Below, piece by piece: positions 1-6,784 of a DNA stretch of 12,993 nt; position 1 is the first letter of the stretch, and every line of letters starts with the position of its first letter. This stretch comes from Oceanospirillaceae bacterium. GTDB lineage: Bacteria; Pseudomonadota; Gammaproteobacteria; Pseudomonadales; Balneatricaceae. A program made the translations under genes and the position numbers. A model generated the notes under the pieces. That model did no database searches. It saw only the letters and a list, made by a program, of their open reading frames with translations, and had not been told where the DNA came from. The DNA lies in the NCBI GenBank assembly GCA_003497765.1, contig DNNY01000154.1:1-12993 (forward strand). The letters are read 5' to 3'.

Positions 1-270
1 ATTTTTGAAGAATTTAAAGGTACAGGTAACTCCGAAGTGCACTTGGATCGTCGCATTGCTGAGAAACGCGTGTTCCCAGCCATCAATATTCGCAAATCGT
101 CTACTCGTCGTGAAGAGTTACTTACCAGAGAAGACGAACTACAACGTATGTGGATTCTGCGTAAACTACTCGACCCAATGGAAGATGTCGCAGCGACAGA
201 ATTCCTTATCGACAAGCTAAAAGACTTTAAGACTAATGAAGAGTTCTTTATGTCTATGAAGCGTAAATAA
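1..270 (+). CDS. rho: Transcription termination factor Rho, C-terminal fragment (5' end outside window)
   Basis: This is the last 89 codons of Rho, the hexameric RNA-dependent ATPase that ends untranslated transcripts. Reading frame 1 is open from the window edge to TAA at 268-270. The protein runs EEFKGTGN, then [16 protein letters not shown], and ends FFMSMKRK, which matches the end of E. coli Rho nearly residue for residue. The arginine matching E. coli Rho R353 (KRVFPAI, fragment residue 23) and the arginine finger matching R366 (STRREE, fragment residue 36) are both present. The RNA-binding domain and Walker motifs lie upstream of the window. The next gene, ubiD, begins 26 bases after the stop on the same strand, an arrangement seen in other gammaproteobacteria, so the two may be cotranscribed. 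Only the partial state is notable. Confidence 0.97.
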   Translation: MFEEFKGTGNSEVHLDRRIAEKRVFPAINIRKSSTRREELLTREDELQRMWILRKLLDPMEDVAATEFLIDKLKDFKTNEEFFMSMKRK

Positions 271-296
271 ACTTTGCCGAGATATTACTATCAGTC

Positions 297-1766
297 ATGA
301 CGTTAAAATATAAGGATCTGCGCGATTTTATTGATACCCTAGAACAACAGGGGGAATTAAAACGAATAAAAACGCCAGTAGACCCTTATTTGGAAATGAC
401 TGAAATCTGTGATCGCACTTTGCGTGCTGAAGGGCCCGCATTGCTGTTTGAAAACCCTAAAGGCCATTCCGTACCCGTATTAGCTAATCTGTTTGGTACG
501 CCCAAGCGAGTGGCTATGGGTATGGGGGCTGATTCCGTCAGTAGTTTGCGTGATATTGGTAAACTGCTCGCGGCCTTAAAAGAGCCAGAGCCTCCCAAAG
601 GCTTTAAAGACGCTCTCGACAAGTTGCCTCTATATAAACAAGTACTCAATATGGGGCCGAAAAAGGTCTCACGCCCGGCCTGTCAGCAGGTAGTTTGGTC
701 TGGTGACGAAATAGACTTGTCAAAGCTACCCATTCAAACGTGTTGGCCAGGGGATGCCGGGCCATTGATTACTTGGCCTTTAGTGATTACTCGCGGGCCT
801 AATAAAACCCGTCAAAACTTGGGTATCTATCGTCAGCAAGTGATTGGTAAAAACCGTTTGATAATGCGTTGGTTATCCCATCGTGGTGGTGCCCTAGATC
901 TTCGTGATTGGCAACTTGAACATCCGGGCGAGCCTTTTCCTATAGCTGTTGCTTTAGGGGCTGATCCGGCCACTATTTTGGGTGCCGTAACCCCAGTGCC
1001 TGATACTTTGAGTGAATATGCTTTTGCTGGCTTACTTCGTGGCGGTAAAACGGAAGTGGCTCAATGCTTAACCAGTGATTTACAAGTACCAGCCAGTGCT
1101 GAATATATTTTGGAAGGTCATATAGCTCCCGATGATATGGCTGACGAAGGACCCTTTGGTGACCATACGGGTTACTATAATGAAGTGGATAGCTTTCCGG
1201 TATTTACAGTAACCAAGATAACCCATCGTCAGGATCCAATTTATCATAGTACCTATACTGGCAGGCCACCCGATGAGCCCGCTGTACTTGGGGTGGCGTT
1301 AAATGAAGTTTTTGTGCCTATTCTACAAAAGCAATTTCCTGAAATTGTGGACTTTTATTTGCCCCCAGAGGGTTGTTCTTATCGGTTGGCCGTCGTCACC
1401 ATTAAGAAACAGTATCCCGGTCATGCCAAGCGGGTGATGATGGGTGTGTGGTCATTCCTGCGTCAGTTTATGTATACCAAATTTGTTATTGTTACCGATG
1501 ACGACGTTAATGCTCGTGATTGGAAGGATGTGATTTGGGCCATGACAACACGTATGGATCCAGAGCGGGACACCACGCTGATAAATAATACCCCTATCGA
1601 CTATTTAGATTTTGCTTCACCGGTATCTGGCTTGGGTTCAAAAATGGGTATGGATGCGACCAATAAATGGCCAGGTGAAACCAACCGCGAATGGGGCGAA
1701 CCTATCACCATGGATGCTGATGTCAAAGCCAGAGTCGATGCCCTGTGGGATGAGTTGGGCATATAG
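297..1766 (+). CDS. ubiD: 4-hydroxy-3-polyprenylbenzoate decarboxylase UbiD
   Basis: UbiD removes the carboxyl group of 3-polyprenyl-4-hydroxybenzoate in ubiquinone synthesis, using prenylated FMN supplied by UbiX (not in this window). The 489-residue protein is close to the E. coli length (about 497) and colinear with it from the start ([20 protein letters not shown]). Visible family landmarks are the metal and prFMN site NLGIYRQQ with N174 (E. coli N175), [17 protein letters not shown] at 185-201, and [18 protein letters not shown] at 284-301, where D289 corresponds to the E. coli proton donor D290. The ATG was chosen because it matches the E. coli N-terminus; no strong Shine-Dalgarno is visible before it. 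It follows rho by 26 bases. Its stop codon lies inside a hairpin (1753-1773). Identification is secure. Confidence 0.98.
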   Translation: MTLKYKDLRDFIDTLEQQGELKRIKTPVDPYLEMTEICDRTLRAEGPALLFENPKGHSVPVLANLFGTPKRVAMGMGADSVSSLRDIGKLLAALKEPEPPKGFKDALDKLPLYKQVLNMGPKKVSRPACQQVVWSGDEIDLSKLPIQTCWPGDAGPLITWPLVITRGPNKTRQNLGIYRQQVIGKNRLIMRWLSHRGGALDLRDWQLEHPGEPFPIAVALGADPATILGAVTPVPDTLSEYAFAGLLRGGKTEVAQCLTSDLQVPASAEYILEGHIAPDDMADEGPFGDHTGYYNEVDSFPVFTVTKITHRQDPIYHSTYTGRPPDEPAVLGVALNEVFVPILQKQFPEIVDFYLPPEGCSYRLAVVTIKKQYPGHAKRVMMGVWSFLRQFMYTKFVIVTDDDVNARDWKDVIWAMTTRMDPERDTTLINNTPIDYLDFASPVSGLGSKMGMDATNKWPGETNREWGEPITMDADVKARVDALWDELGI

Positions 1767-1773
1767 CCCAACT
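1753..1773 (+). terminator. Hairpin spanning the ubiD stop codon, possible terminator
   Basis: A perfect 8-bp stem, AGTTGGGC (1753-1760) and GCCCAACT (1766-1773), closes a 5-base loop ATATA. The TAG stop of ubiD (1764-1766) sits at the loop/stem border. The following ATATTTATCC is only weakly T-rich, so this is a plausible but not textbook intrinsic terminator. It lies between two convergent genes, ubiD and the minus-strand lipoprotein ending at 1788. Confidence 0.5.
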
Positions 1774-1787
1774 ATATTTATCCAAGA

Positions 1788-2237
1788 TTAGCTGCCAGTT
1801 GATTCTCGTGGTTGCACGGTAATCTTAATATCAGAACCAGAAACAGTTCGCTTATTTATTTGAATGGTGGCGACACGGTTACCTTTTTCAAAGGTCAGTA
1901 TGGCCACTTCAGATTGCACGGAAGTAATACTTATCCAACCAAAGGTGGACATATTGCGGTGAAAGTAATCAAAGGCTTTGGTGGTGTCTAGCTTCGAGCG
2001 GAAAACGGCTCTCCCGATCCATTGTTCACCAGTATTCAGGAGTAGTGACTCACTTACCACCAGCACATCATCTAATGGAATGGGAATATCAGCGTAGGAA
2101 TTGGTAACTTGAGGGTCTTCTGCACTTAGGGTGTTATTGTCAAGGCCGCCAGGTATTTGGGTAATGGGCGCAGCGCAACCAACAACTAGGCCAAAACTAA
2201 GCCCAACTAAAACGATTCCCTTTAGAAACTGGTTCAT
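1788..2237 (-). CDS. Small predicted outer-membrane lipoprotein, function unknown
   Basis: The 149-residue protein begins MNQFLKGIVLVGLSFGL and has a lipobox VVGC with the lipidated cysteine at residue 21. Alanine at +2 predicts sorting to the outer membrane. The mature part has one domain with DIPIPLDD, then an aromatic-rich stretch (AFDYFHRNMSTFGWISITS) and ILTFEKGNRVATIQI. That pattern resembles small lipoproteins with an M..(N/F)GW...L.FEK signature in other Proteobacteria, but I cannot name the family with certainty. The frame stays open to an upstream ATG at 2282. I chose the ATG at 2237 because it puts a proper signal peptide at the N-terminus and has AGTGGA about 9 bases upstream. It is the last of three minus-strand genes, convergent with ubiD. 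A perfect TATAAT sits just upstream. Confidence 0.75.
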   Translation of the reverse strand: MNQFLKGIVLVGLSFGLVVGCAAPITQIPGGLDNNTLSAEDPQVTNSYADIPIPLDDVLVVSESLLLNTGEQWIGRAVFRSKLDTTKAFDYFHRNMSTFGWISITSVQSEVAILTFEKGNRVATIQINKRTVSGSDIKITVQPRESTGS

Positions 2238-2259
2238 AACGAATATTCCACTATTGCAT

Positions 2260-2277
2260 TCATTACTAATGATTATA
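2260..2277 (-). promoter_or_regulatory. Candidate promoter with palindrome upstream of the lipoprotein gene
   Basis: On the minus strand a perfect TATAAT (2272-2277) lies 34 bases before the chosen ATG at 2237, giving a predicted start of transcription near 2265. It abuts the 13-base palindrome TCATTACTAATGA (2260-2272), which would cover the transcription start and could be an operator. No convincing -35 hexamer is visible at 16-18 bases, so this is a tentative call. Confidence 0.3.
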
Positions 2278-2407
2278 ACCAAGGCTGATGGGAAATGCAG
2301 TTTTTAACCAAAAAATAAATGCCCCATCTTTTAAGACTAGCTACACATAAAACAAAGCACTATATAAGAGATGATTTACAAGCTGATCCTATTCCTCAAT
2401 CAATTAA

Positions 2408-2704
2408 TTAGGGTGTTTGACCAGGGGTAGTAGGAACCGAACTTTTGTCAGCTTCTTCTATTTTAATTTTCTTCAATAGCATTTGAGCCGTCAAGAAGTC
2501 CGGTTTTTGTTGTAGTGCTAAGGACAACCGATCTAAAGCTAATTCTCTATGCCCATGTTGCCAATAGTGGTTCGCCAGCTGTGTATAGATGCGCGCTGCC
2601 AGTTCACTTTGTTCTGTGGGTTGAGTCAGAGAACTGCAGGCTGTATTTAGGCTTAACATAGCCAGTAAACAAAGTGTTGTTATTGGGGCGAAAATCCTTT
2701 TCAT
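2408..2704 (-). CDS. Short lipoprotein with one TPR-like repeat
   Basis: The 98-residue protein starts MKRIFAPITTLCLLAMLSL and has a signal-peptide-like hydrophobic stretch ending NTAC, with a likely lipidated cysteine at residue 23. The -3 residue is Asn rather than the usual Leu, so the lipobox is imperfect. Serine at +2 suggests the outer membrane. Residues 36-80 (YTQLANHYWQHGHRELALDR, then LSLALQQKPDFLTAQMLL) form a helix-turn-helix typical of one and a half TPR units, like the repeats of PilF/PilW and other small assembly lipoproteins. The C-terminus is polar and Pro/Thr-rich. It lies 53 bases downstream of the hydrolase-fusion gene and 170 bases upstream of the next lipoprotein, so the three may share transcription. 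A role as a scaffold or partner is inferred from the fold only. Confidence 0.75.
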   Translation of the reverse strand: MKRIFAPITTLCLLAMLSLNTACSSLTQPTEQSELAARIYTQLANHYWQHGHRELALDRLSLALQQKPDFLTAQMLLKKIKIEEADKSSVPTTPGQTP

Positions 2705-2757
2705 ACCCTAAAGTCTAGACTAAATTTTGTAATTTGCTGGTGCTGATAACAAATGGC

Positions 2758-3780
2758 TTATGCATCGAGTAATGATGCTAGGCTATACACTACATCAAAA
2801 TGGTTACGCTCGGCGATCTCAAATACCTCACAGGACACGCCATCAGCTTCTAGAAAGTGGGCAAATTGCTGACTTTGGCGCTTAAACTCCGCTGTTTCAT
2901 TGGCACCCCACACCAGCTTACAGGGTGGTAATTGGGTATTATTAGCAAGTCCGGGGCTTAATTGAGTAGCGCGCTTTAAATCTAAACCTAAGGGTTGATT
3001 AATATAGGTTTCTAATAAAGGCCGCAAATCATAAATACCACTAAACAACACAGCCTTAGTAAAAGTATCAGGAGTCAGATTATATTGGCTCTTGGCAGCC
3101 GCCTGCAAAACACAAGCGGCTAAATGAGCACCGGCGGAACTGCCAGTTAATACAACGCTCTCAGAATCCATAAGCCATGTCTGATCTTTGATCCAGTGAA
3201 TAGCCTGACTGCACTCCTTAATCATGGTCTCAATCGTGGCATGGGGAGCTAAGGTGTAATCTATAACAGCTAAATGATAGCCTTTAGCAACAACAGAAGA
3301 AGCCATAAAACAGGATTCATTTTTGCTTAGCTCTTGCCAATAGCCACCATGAATATAGATCACTAGTGGCGCCCCGGGCTGGCCAGGGAAATAGTCAAGA
3401 CCAAGCTGATGGTTAAACTGTAAATCAGCTTTATGGGGCAAAGCCTGTTTTGCCTGTTTAGAGTCATCAATATATTCTTGTATAAAGACTGTTATATCGT
3501 CGACACAGGAACTAGGGGAATATTCTTGTTCTAGTTTCGCTAGGCTAAAGTATTTCCATGGCATAGGAAAATGACGATCTTTGGCGATCATAGGTTTGCT
3601 TTCAAGGGGACTCTGGGCGCGTATTAACTCACGAATTGGGCGATAACAGTTACCACACTCGGCAGCAATATTAAGTTGTTGCCGTAGCTGCCGAAAATCT
3701 CGGTGGCCAGCTTTTATAGACGCTTCGATTTCGCTCTGGGTAATCTTTTCGCAAGTGCATACAATAGGATCATGATTCAT
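2758..3780 (-). CDS. Fusion of BFD-like [2Fe-2S] domain and kynurenine-formamidase-like alpha/beta hydrolase
   Basis: One uninterrupted 340-codon frame encodes two domains. Residues 5-54 look like a bacterioferritin-associated-ferredoxin (Fer2_BFD) domain: C8-x-C10, 31 residues, then C42-x2-C45 (ECGNCYRPIRELI), close to the spacing of E. coli Bfd. After a linker of about 20 residues, residues 73-340 resemble the kynurenine formamidase/esterase branch of the alpha/beta hydrolases: LEQEYSPS, oxyanion-hole HGG at 144-146, nucleophile elbow GSSAG (Ser215), candidate acid in GANETAEFKRQS (Glu295), and candidate base His327 in ERNHFDVV. The catalytic triad looks complete. The ATG at 3780 lacks a Shine-Dalgarno, as does the internal Met64 (ATG at 3591). 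Formamidases cleave N-formylkynurenine in tryptophan breakdown, but no other kynurenine gene is nearby, so the substrate is open. The gene diverges from purE. Confidence 0.85.
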   Translation of the reverse strand: MNHDPIVCTCEKITQSEIEASIKAGHRDFRQLRQQLNIAAECGNCYRPIRELIRAQSPLESKPMIAKDRHFPMPWKYFSLAKLEQEYSPSSCVDDITVFIQEYIDDSKQAKQALPHKADLQFNHQLGLDYFPGQPGAPLVIYIHGGYWQELSKNESCFMASSVVAKGYHLAVIDYTLAPHATIETMIKECSQAIHWIKDQTWLMDSESVVLTGSSAGAHLAACVLQAAAKSQYNLTPDTFTKAVLFSGIYDLRPLLETYINQPLGLDLKRATQLSPGLANNTQLPPCKLVWGANETAEFKRQSQQFAHFLEADGVSCEVFEIAERNHFDVVYSLASLLDA

Positions 3781-3971
3781 TTTTTTATTGTAGCTGTTGC
3801 AGTTAATCCTTTTCCAGTTATAAATAATCTCATTTAAGCTCTTGGGCTATCATTACTATTCCTTTAGAGCCAATTTATGCCGCAATAGCTCTACTACACA
3901 ATGAGGCTATGATAAAATAACCCACTTTTGCTACTTATCTAAATGCATAAAGCATTGCAGGAGTCTGAACA
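3781..3971. other. Divergent intergenic region between the fusion hydrolase and purE
   Basis: This 191-base AT-rich spacer must hold promoters for both directions. On the plus strand, TATGAT (3908-3913) could be a -10 for purE, but I see no matching -35. No PurR-like operator is evident by eye. On the minus strand no convincing promoter was found. The only clear element is the purE ribosome site AGGAG (3959-3963). Confidence 0.4.
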
Positions 3972-4463
3972 GTGAACGCCAAAGTTGCCGTCATTATGGG
4001 ATCCAAAAGTGATTGGCCCACCATGCAGGAAGCGACCGCTATTATGGATCGTCTAGGGGTAGAATACGAAGTGGAGGTAGTTTCCGCCCATCGTACCCCC
4101 GATAAACTAATGTCGTTTTCGGCGGCTGCCGCTGACCGAGGCATTGAGGTCATTATTGCTGGCGCTGGTGGAGCTGCCCATTTACCGGGTATGGTCGCCT
4201 CCAAGACTCGACTACCTGTACTGGGTGTGCCAGTCCAGAGTAAAGCACTCAGTGGCGTCGATAGTTTGTACTCCATTGTGCAGATGCCCCGTGGCGTTGC
4301 CGTTGGTAGCTTGGCTATCGGTGGGGCTGGTGCCTTTAATGCTGGTTTATTAGCTTGTCAGATGCTGGCCAATAATGACCCTGAGTTAGCCCAGCGTGTA
4401 GAAGACTTCCGTAGCGAACAGACCCAAACTATTTTAGATAATCCCGATCCGAGGCAGAATTAA
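3972..4463 (+). CDS. purE: N5-carboxyaminoimidazole ribonucleotide mutase PurE
   Basis: PurE converts N5-CAIR to CAIR in de novo purine synthesis, the step after PurK. The 163-residue protein has typical bacterial class I length and motifs: GSKSDWPTM at 10-18, SAHRTPD at 38-44 with H40 (E. coli H45), and [11 protein letters not shown] at 64-74 with H70 (E. coli H75). The start is GTG at 3972, supported by AGGAG 8 bases upstream and by the conserved N-terminus. The stop overlaps the purK start by one base (TAATG), so the two genes are almost certainly translationally coupled. The C-terminal tail of about 15 polar residues is variable in this family. Confidence 0.98.
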   Translation: MNAKVAVIMGSKSDWPTMQEATAIMDRLGVEYEVEVVSAHRTPDKLMSFSAAAADRGIEVIIAGAGGAAHLPGMVASKTRLPVLGVPVQSKALSGVDSLYSIVQMPRGVAVGSLAIGGAGAFNAGLLACQMLANNDPELAQRVEDFRSEQTQTILDNPDPRQN

Positions 4464-5533
4464 TGAGTCGAGTATGGGTTTTGGGTGCCGGACAATTGGG
4501 TGCCATGTTAAAACATGCGGCGCAACCATTGGGTGTGGATCTCGTTGCCGTTGATATTGAAGATGATAGTCATCTGAACCTGGCTGCTGAGGATATGATC
4601 ACCGCGGAACGGGAACAGTGGCCAACTACTGAGGCCACTGATCAGTTGGCTGCCCATTCCAATTTTGTTAATCGCGATGTGTTTGGCCTAGTGGCTGATC
4701 GTGTTACCCAAAAACAAATGCTTGATCGTTTACAGTTGCCAACCGCACCATGGCAGTTGGTGGAGCTGGGCCAAAGTGCCAAGGATCTGCATAAAGCCTA
4801 TGGAGAACGAGTACTGTTAAAACAACGTAGTGGTGGTTTTGATGGTCGCGGGCAATTGTGGTTGCAACAAGATCTAGGCACAAGTATTCCTGAGGGCTGG
4901 CATAATAAAGTGATTGCCGAGCAGGCCATTGGTTTTGATGAGGAGCTATCTGTGGTCGGGGTACGCAATCGTGCTGGCGAATGTTTTTTCTACCCCCTAG
5001 CCTTAAACCATCATCAGGAAGGTATCCTAGCGGTAACCATTGCGCCACTAGATCGAGTACAACATCTGCAAGCCAAAGCTGAAAACATGTTAGCCAGTAT
5101 TATGGATGATTTGGATTATGTGGGCGTCATGGCCATGGAATGTTTCCGCGTAGGTGATGAGCTATTAATTAATGAGTTAGCGCCAAGGGTCCATAATAGT
5201 GGTCATTGGACCCAAGCTGGGGCAAGTATTAGCCAGTTTGAATACCATGTGCGTGCCATTGCTGATTTGCCTCTAGGCCCAGCCGTGGTAAAACAACAAA
5301 GTGTTATGGTTAATCTGATCGGTGTGGACTATGACCGGCGTTGGTTAGCTATACCTGGTGCAGAGGTGTTTTGGTACGGTAAAGAAGTGAGACCAGCCCG
5401 TAAAGTTGGGCATATTAATTTTGCTTTGGCTGATAGGAACCAACTCATCTCGAGCCTGCAGACTCTAAAACCGATGTTGGGTGAATGGTATGCGGGGCCG
5501 ATGGATTGGGCTCTGCAAGAATTGGTGCCATAA
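4463..5533 (+). CDS. purK: N5-carboxyaminoimidazole ribonucleotide synthase PurK
   Basis: PurK uses ATP and bicarbonate to carboxylate 5-aminoimidazole ribonucleotide, giving the substrate of PurE. The 356-residue length matches E. coli (355). It is an ATP-grasp enzyme: N-terminal GAGQLGAML at 8-16, the ATP-binding lysine K120 followed by the glycine loop GGFDGRG (124-130), EELSVVGVRN (160-169), and the metal/ATP site INELAPRVHNSGHWT (236-250). The ATG overlaps the purE stop (TAATG at 4461-4465), so coupling sets this start. The gene ends 89 bases before the DUF3445 gene. No classical terminator follows, although a 6-bp inverted repeat occurs at 5596-5613. Confidence 0.98.
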   Translation: MSRVWVLGAGQLGAMLKHAAQPLGVDLVAVDIEDDSHLNLAAEDMITAEREQWPTTEATDQLAAHSNFVNRDVFGLVADRVTQKQMLDRLQLPTAPWQLVELGQSAKDLHKAYGERVLLKQRSGGFDGRGQLWLQQDLGTSIPEGWHNKVIAEQAIGFDEELSVVGVRNRAGECFFYPLALNHHQEGILAVTIAPLDRVQHLQAKAENMLASIMDDLDYVGVMAMECFRVGDELLINELAPRVHNSGHWTQAGASISQFEYHVRAIADLPLGPAVVKQQSVMVNLIGVDYDRRWLAIPGAEVFWYGKEVRPARKVGHINFALADRNQLISSLQTLKPMLGEWYAGPMDWALQELVP

Positions 5534-5595
5534 CTGGCAGGATTTTTTAACCAAAATAAATTGGCTATGCTGTAGGTTACAAGATTATTAATGAT

Positions 5596-5613
5596 AGCCC
5601 AAATTAATGGGCT
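5596..5613. repeat. Short inverted repeat before the DUF3445 gene
   Basis: AGCCCA (5596-5601) and TGGGCT (5608-5613) form a 6-bp stem around AATTAA, ending 9 bases before the ATG at 5623. There is no T-run, so it is not a clear terminator. It could be a small operator or a structure at the ribosome site, or chance. Confidence 0.3.
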
Positions 5614-5622
5614 CAAAACCAT

Positions 5623-6489
5623 ATGATTAATTATCCATTACCAGCTAAGCTCCCGCATATGCACACCAATAGTGTCTTGCATATGGGTATGCAAACAGTG
5701 CCACAAAGCTGCTGGTTGGAATCTTGTGTTGATCTTGAGGTATATCATAGCCACAAGCTTCAGGTGCGCAAAAACTATGGCCAGAAAGTATTTGCTAGTC
5801 TCACTGATTCACAACCACCGCAACAAGAACTGGCCGCTTTATTACGTCAGCACCTATTACATGATCACGCTCAGGTTTATGGGCAAATGGGGGATCGATT
5901 AGTTCACTTACCAAGTGGTATGCGCTTTGATATTCCCATAACTGATAGTCTGGATAGTCTCTGGCCAGCCTCTTTATGGGTCGCTGATGACTTATTAATT
6001 ATGCAGCCTGTTGATGGCCAGTACTGTTTAACGGCAGCTAGTCTTTGTAGTCCTAGTAGTTGGCATTTGCACGATAAACTTGGCCAGCCAATGGCGCGGA
6101 TACATGACCCAGTGCCTGATATTCACCAACAATTAACCCCAAAAATTGATCAATTTTTAAACAATATGGCCACGGGTCAGGTAGTGGAAAGACGCAACTG
6201 GTCGTTGCAGGAAACCCAAGACTTAGCCCGATTTCCTCAATCAACCGCATCACCTCTGGCACCATCAACACCATTATTCTATCGAATGGAAAGGCAGGGT
6301 TTGCTGCGATTGCCAGAAACCCAAGCCATTGTCTTTGCTATTCGAATTTATATTTATCCACTGGAGAGTCTTGGTCAGATAGTGGGTGCTTTAACGGGTT
6401 TGAGAACAGCGGTTGATATGCTATCTCCAGCACTTTGGGATTATAAAAATATGGATTTTTATGCCCCAGCATTAGCCAAATATTGCTAA
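5623..6489 (+). CDS. DUF3445 / heme-dependent oxidative N-demethylase alpha-like protein
   Basis: The 288-residue protein belongs by motif to the DUF3445 family, whose characterised member is the heme-binding PAS-fold alpha subunit of an oxidative N-demethylase acting on dimethylamine in Pseudomonas. Visible motifs are LTAASLCSPSSWHLHDKLG (136-154) followed by ARIHDPVP (158-165), RRNW (190-193), and YRMERQGLLRLPE (220-232). The substrate here is unknown. Genes for partner subunits (reductase, folate-dependent components) are not adjacent, so this may be a stand-alone homologue. Several in-frame ATGs lie near the start (5623, 5659, 5683, 5689) and none has a clear Shine-Dalgarno, so the exact N-terminus is uncertain. 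It lies 89 bases after purK and about 300 bases before proteorhodopsin, all on the plus strand. Confidence 0.85.
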   Translation: MINYPLPAKLPHMHTNSVLHMGMQTVPQSCWLESCVDLEVYHSHKLQVRKNYGQKVFASLTDSQPPQQELAALLRQHLLHDHAQVYGQMGDRLVHLPSGMRFDIPITDSLDSLWPASLWVADDLLIMQPVDGQYCLTAASLCSPSSWHLHDKLGQPMARIHDPVPDIHQQLTPKIDQFLNNMATGQVVERRNWSLQETQDLARFPQSTASPLAPSTPLFYRMERQGLLRLPETQAIVFAIRIYIYPLESLGQIVGALTGLRTAVDMLSPALWDYKNMDFYAPALAKYC

Positions 6490-6665
6490 TTTATTCAGTA
6501 TTTAATGCAAAATATAGCGGTAGCATAATAGGCTAGCTCAACAAATCTTCCAAAAAATTACAAAATATCCCCTTTTACGGCCATATTTACGCTTTTTTAC
6601 TGTTCAAACGACTGATATATGCGTCAAAAAAGTTGTTCTAATTATAAAAAAGGATTAATGTGTAG

Positions 6666-6698
6666 TCTCTAGAATCCATTTCATCGTATATCTAGAGA
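6666..6698. repeat. 8-bp perfect inverted repeat in the proteorhodopsin upstream region
   Basis: TCTCTAGA (6666-6673) and TCTAGAGA (6691-6698) are exact reverse complements separated by 17 bases, with arm centres 25 bases apart. Each arm contains the palindrome TCTAGA. It could be a dimeric regulator site or an RNA stem in the leader. Confidence 0.5.
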
Positions 6699-6711
6699 TG
6701 CTGTACTAGGA

Positions 6712-6747
6712 GTGTCGCTTGACTTTCTGGGATATGCAAGCGCGCAC
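6712..6747 (+). promoter_or_regulatory. Predicted leader hairpin upstream of proteorhodopsin
   Basis: GTGTCGCTTG (6712-6721) pairs with CAAGCGCGCAC (6737-6747): six consecutive pairs, one bulged C (6743), a G-U pair, then GTG with CAC. The loop is 15 bases. It ends 37 bases before the proteorhodopsin ATG. It overlaps the start codon of the candidate upstream ORF, so translation of that ORF would disrupt it. Confidence 0.45.
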
Positions 6748-6766
6748 AAAGAATAATAAAGCTTGA
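6719..6766 (+). CDS. Candidate 15-codon upstream ORF in the proteorhodopsin leader
   Basis: AGGAG at 6708-6712 lies six bases before TTG at 6719. This opens a frame encoding MTFWDMQARTKNNKA (TTG read as Met) and ending at TGA 6764-6766, 18 bases before the proteorhodopsin ATG. The ribosome site is among the best in the window. I recognise no family. A start on TTG and the short length mean this may be chance. If real, it could act as a leader peptide rather than as a protein in its own right. Confidence 0.3.
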   Translation: MTFWDMQARTKNNKA

Positions 6767-6784
6767 TTATATTAGGGGTTACAA

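Larger units (their letters stand above)
6490..6784 (+). promoter_or_regulatory. Proteorhodopsin upstream/leader region
   Basis: This 295-base AT-rich gap holds no full-length gene. I see an inverted repeat TCTCTAGA...TCTAGAGA (6666-6698), a candidate 15-codon ORF with a good ribosome site (6719-6766), an overlapping hairpin (6712-6747), and the proteorhodopsin ribosome site AGGGG (6774-6778). No convincing -35/-10 pair with 16-18 base spacing was found, so the promoter position is unknown. Confidence 0.5.

Noticed and set aside
3591..3612. Internal start (Met64) making the hydrolase a separate gene from the BFD-like part
   Set aside because: No Shine-Dalgarno precedes it, no stop or frameshift separates the domains, and the frame is continuous. 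It remains the main alternative but is not supported by the sequence.
3935..4276. Minus-strand open frame opposite purE
   Set aside because: Lies almost wholly over purE, whose motifs are unmistakable. The translated product has no recognisable pattern.
4704..5048. Minus-strand open frame opposite purK
   Set aside because: Antisense shadow of a well-conserved ATP-grasp gene with no ribosome site or family motifs.
6658..6672. Four-codon ORF (ATG TGT AGT CTC TAG) with AGGA upstream
   Set aside because: Too short to distinguish from chance, and the spacing to the AGGA is only three bases. The longer frame at 6719 is the better candidate.
6719..6724. TTGACT as a -35 box for proteorhodopsin
   Set aside because: No -10-like hexamer lies 16-18 bases downstream (the sequence there is GC-rich GCGCAC). 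The TTG fits better as part of the hairpin or upstream ORF.
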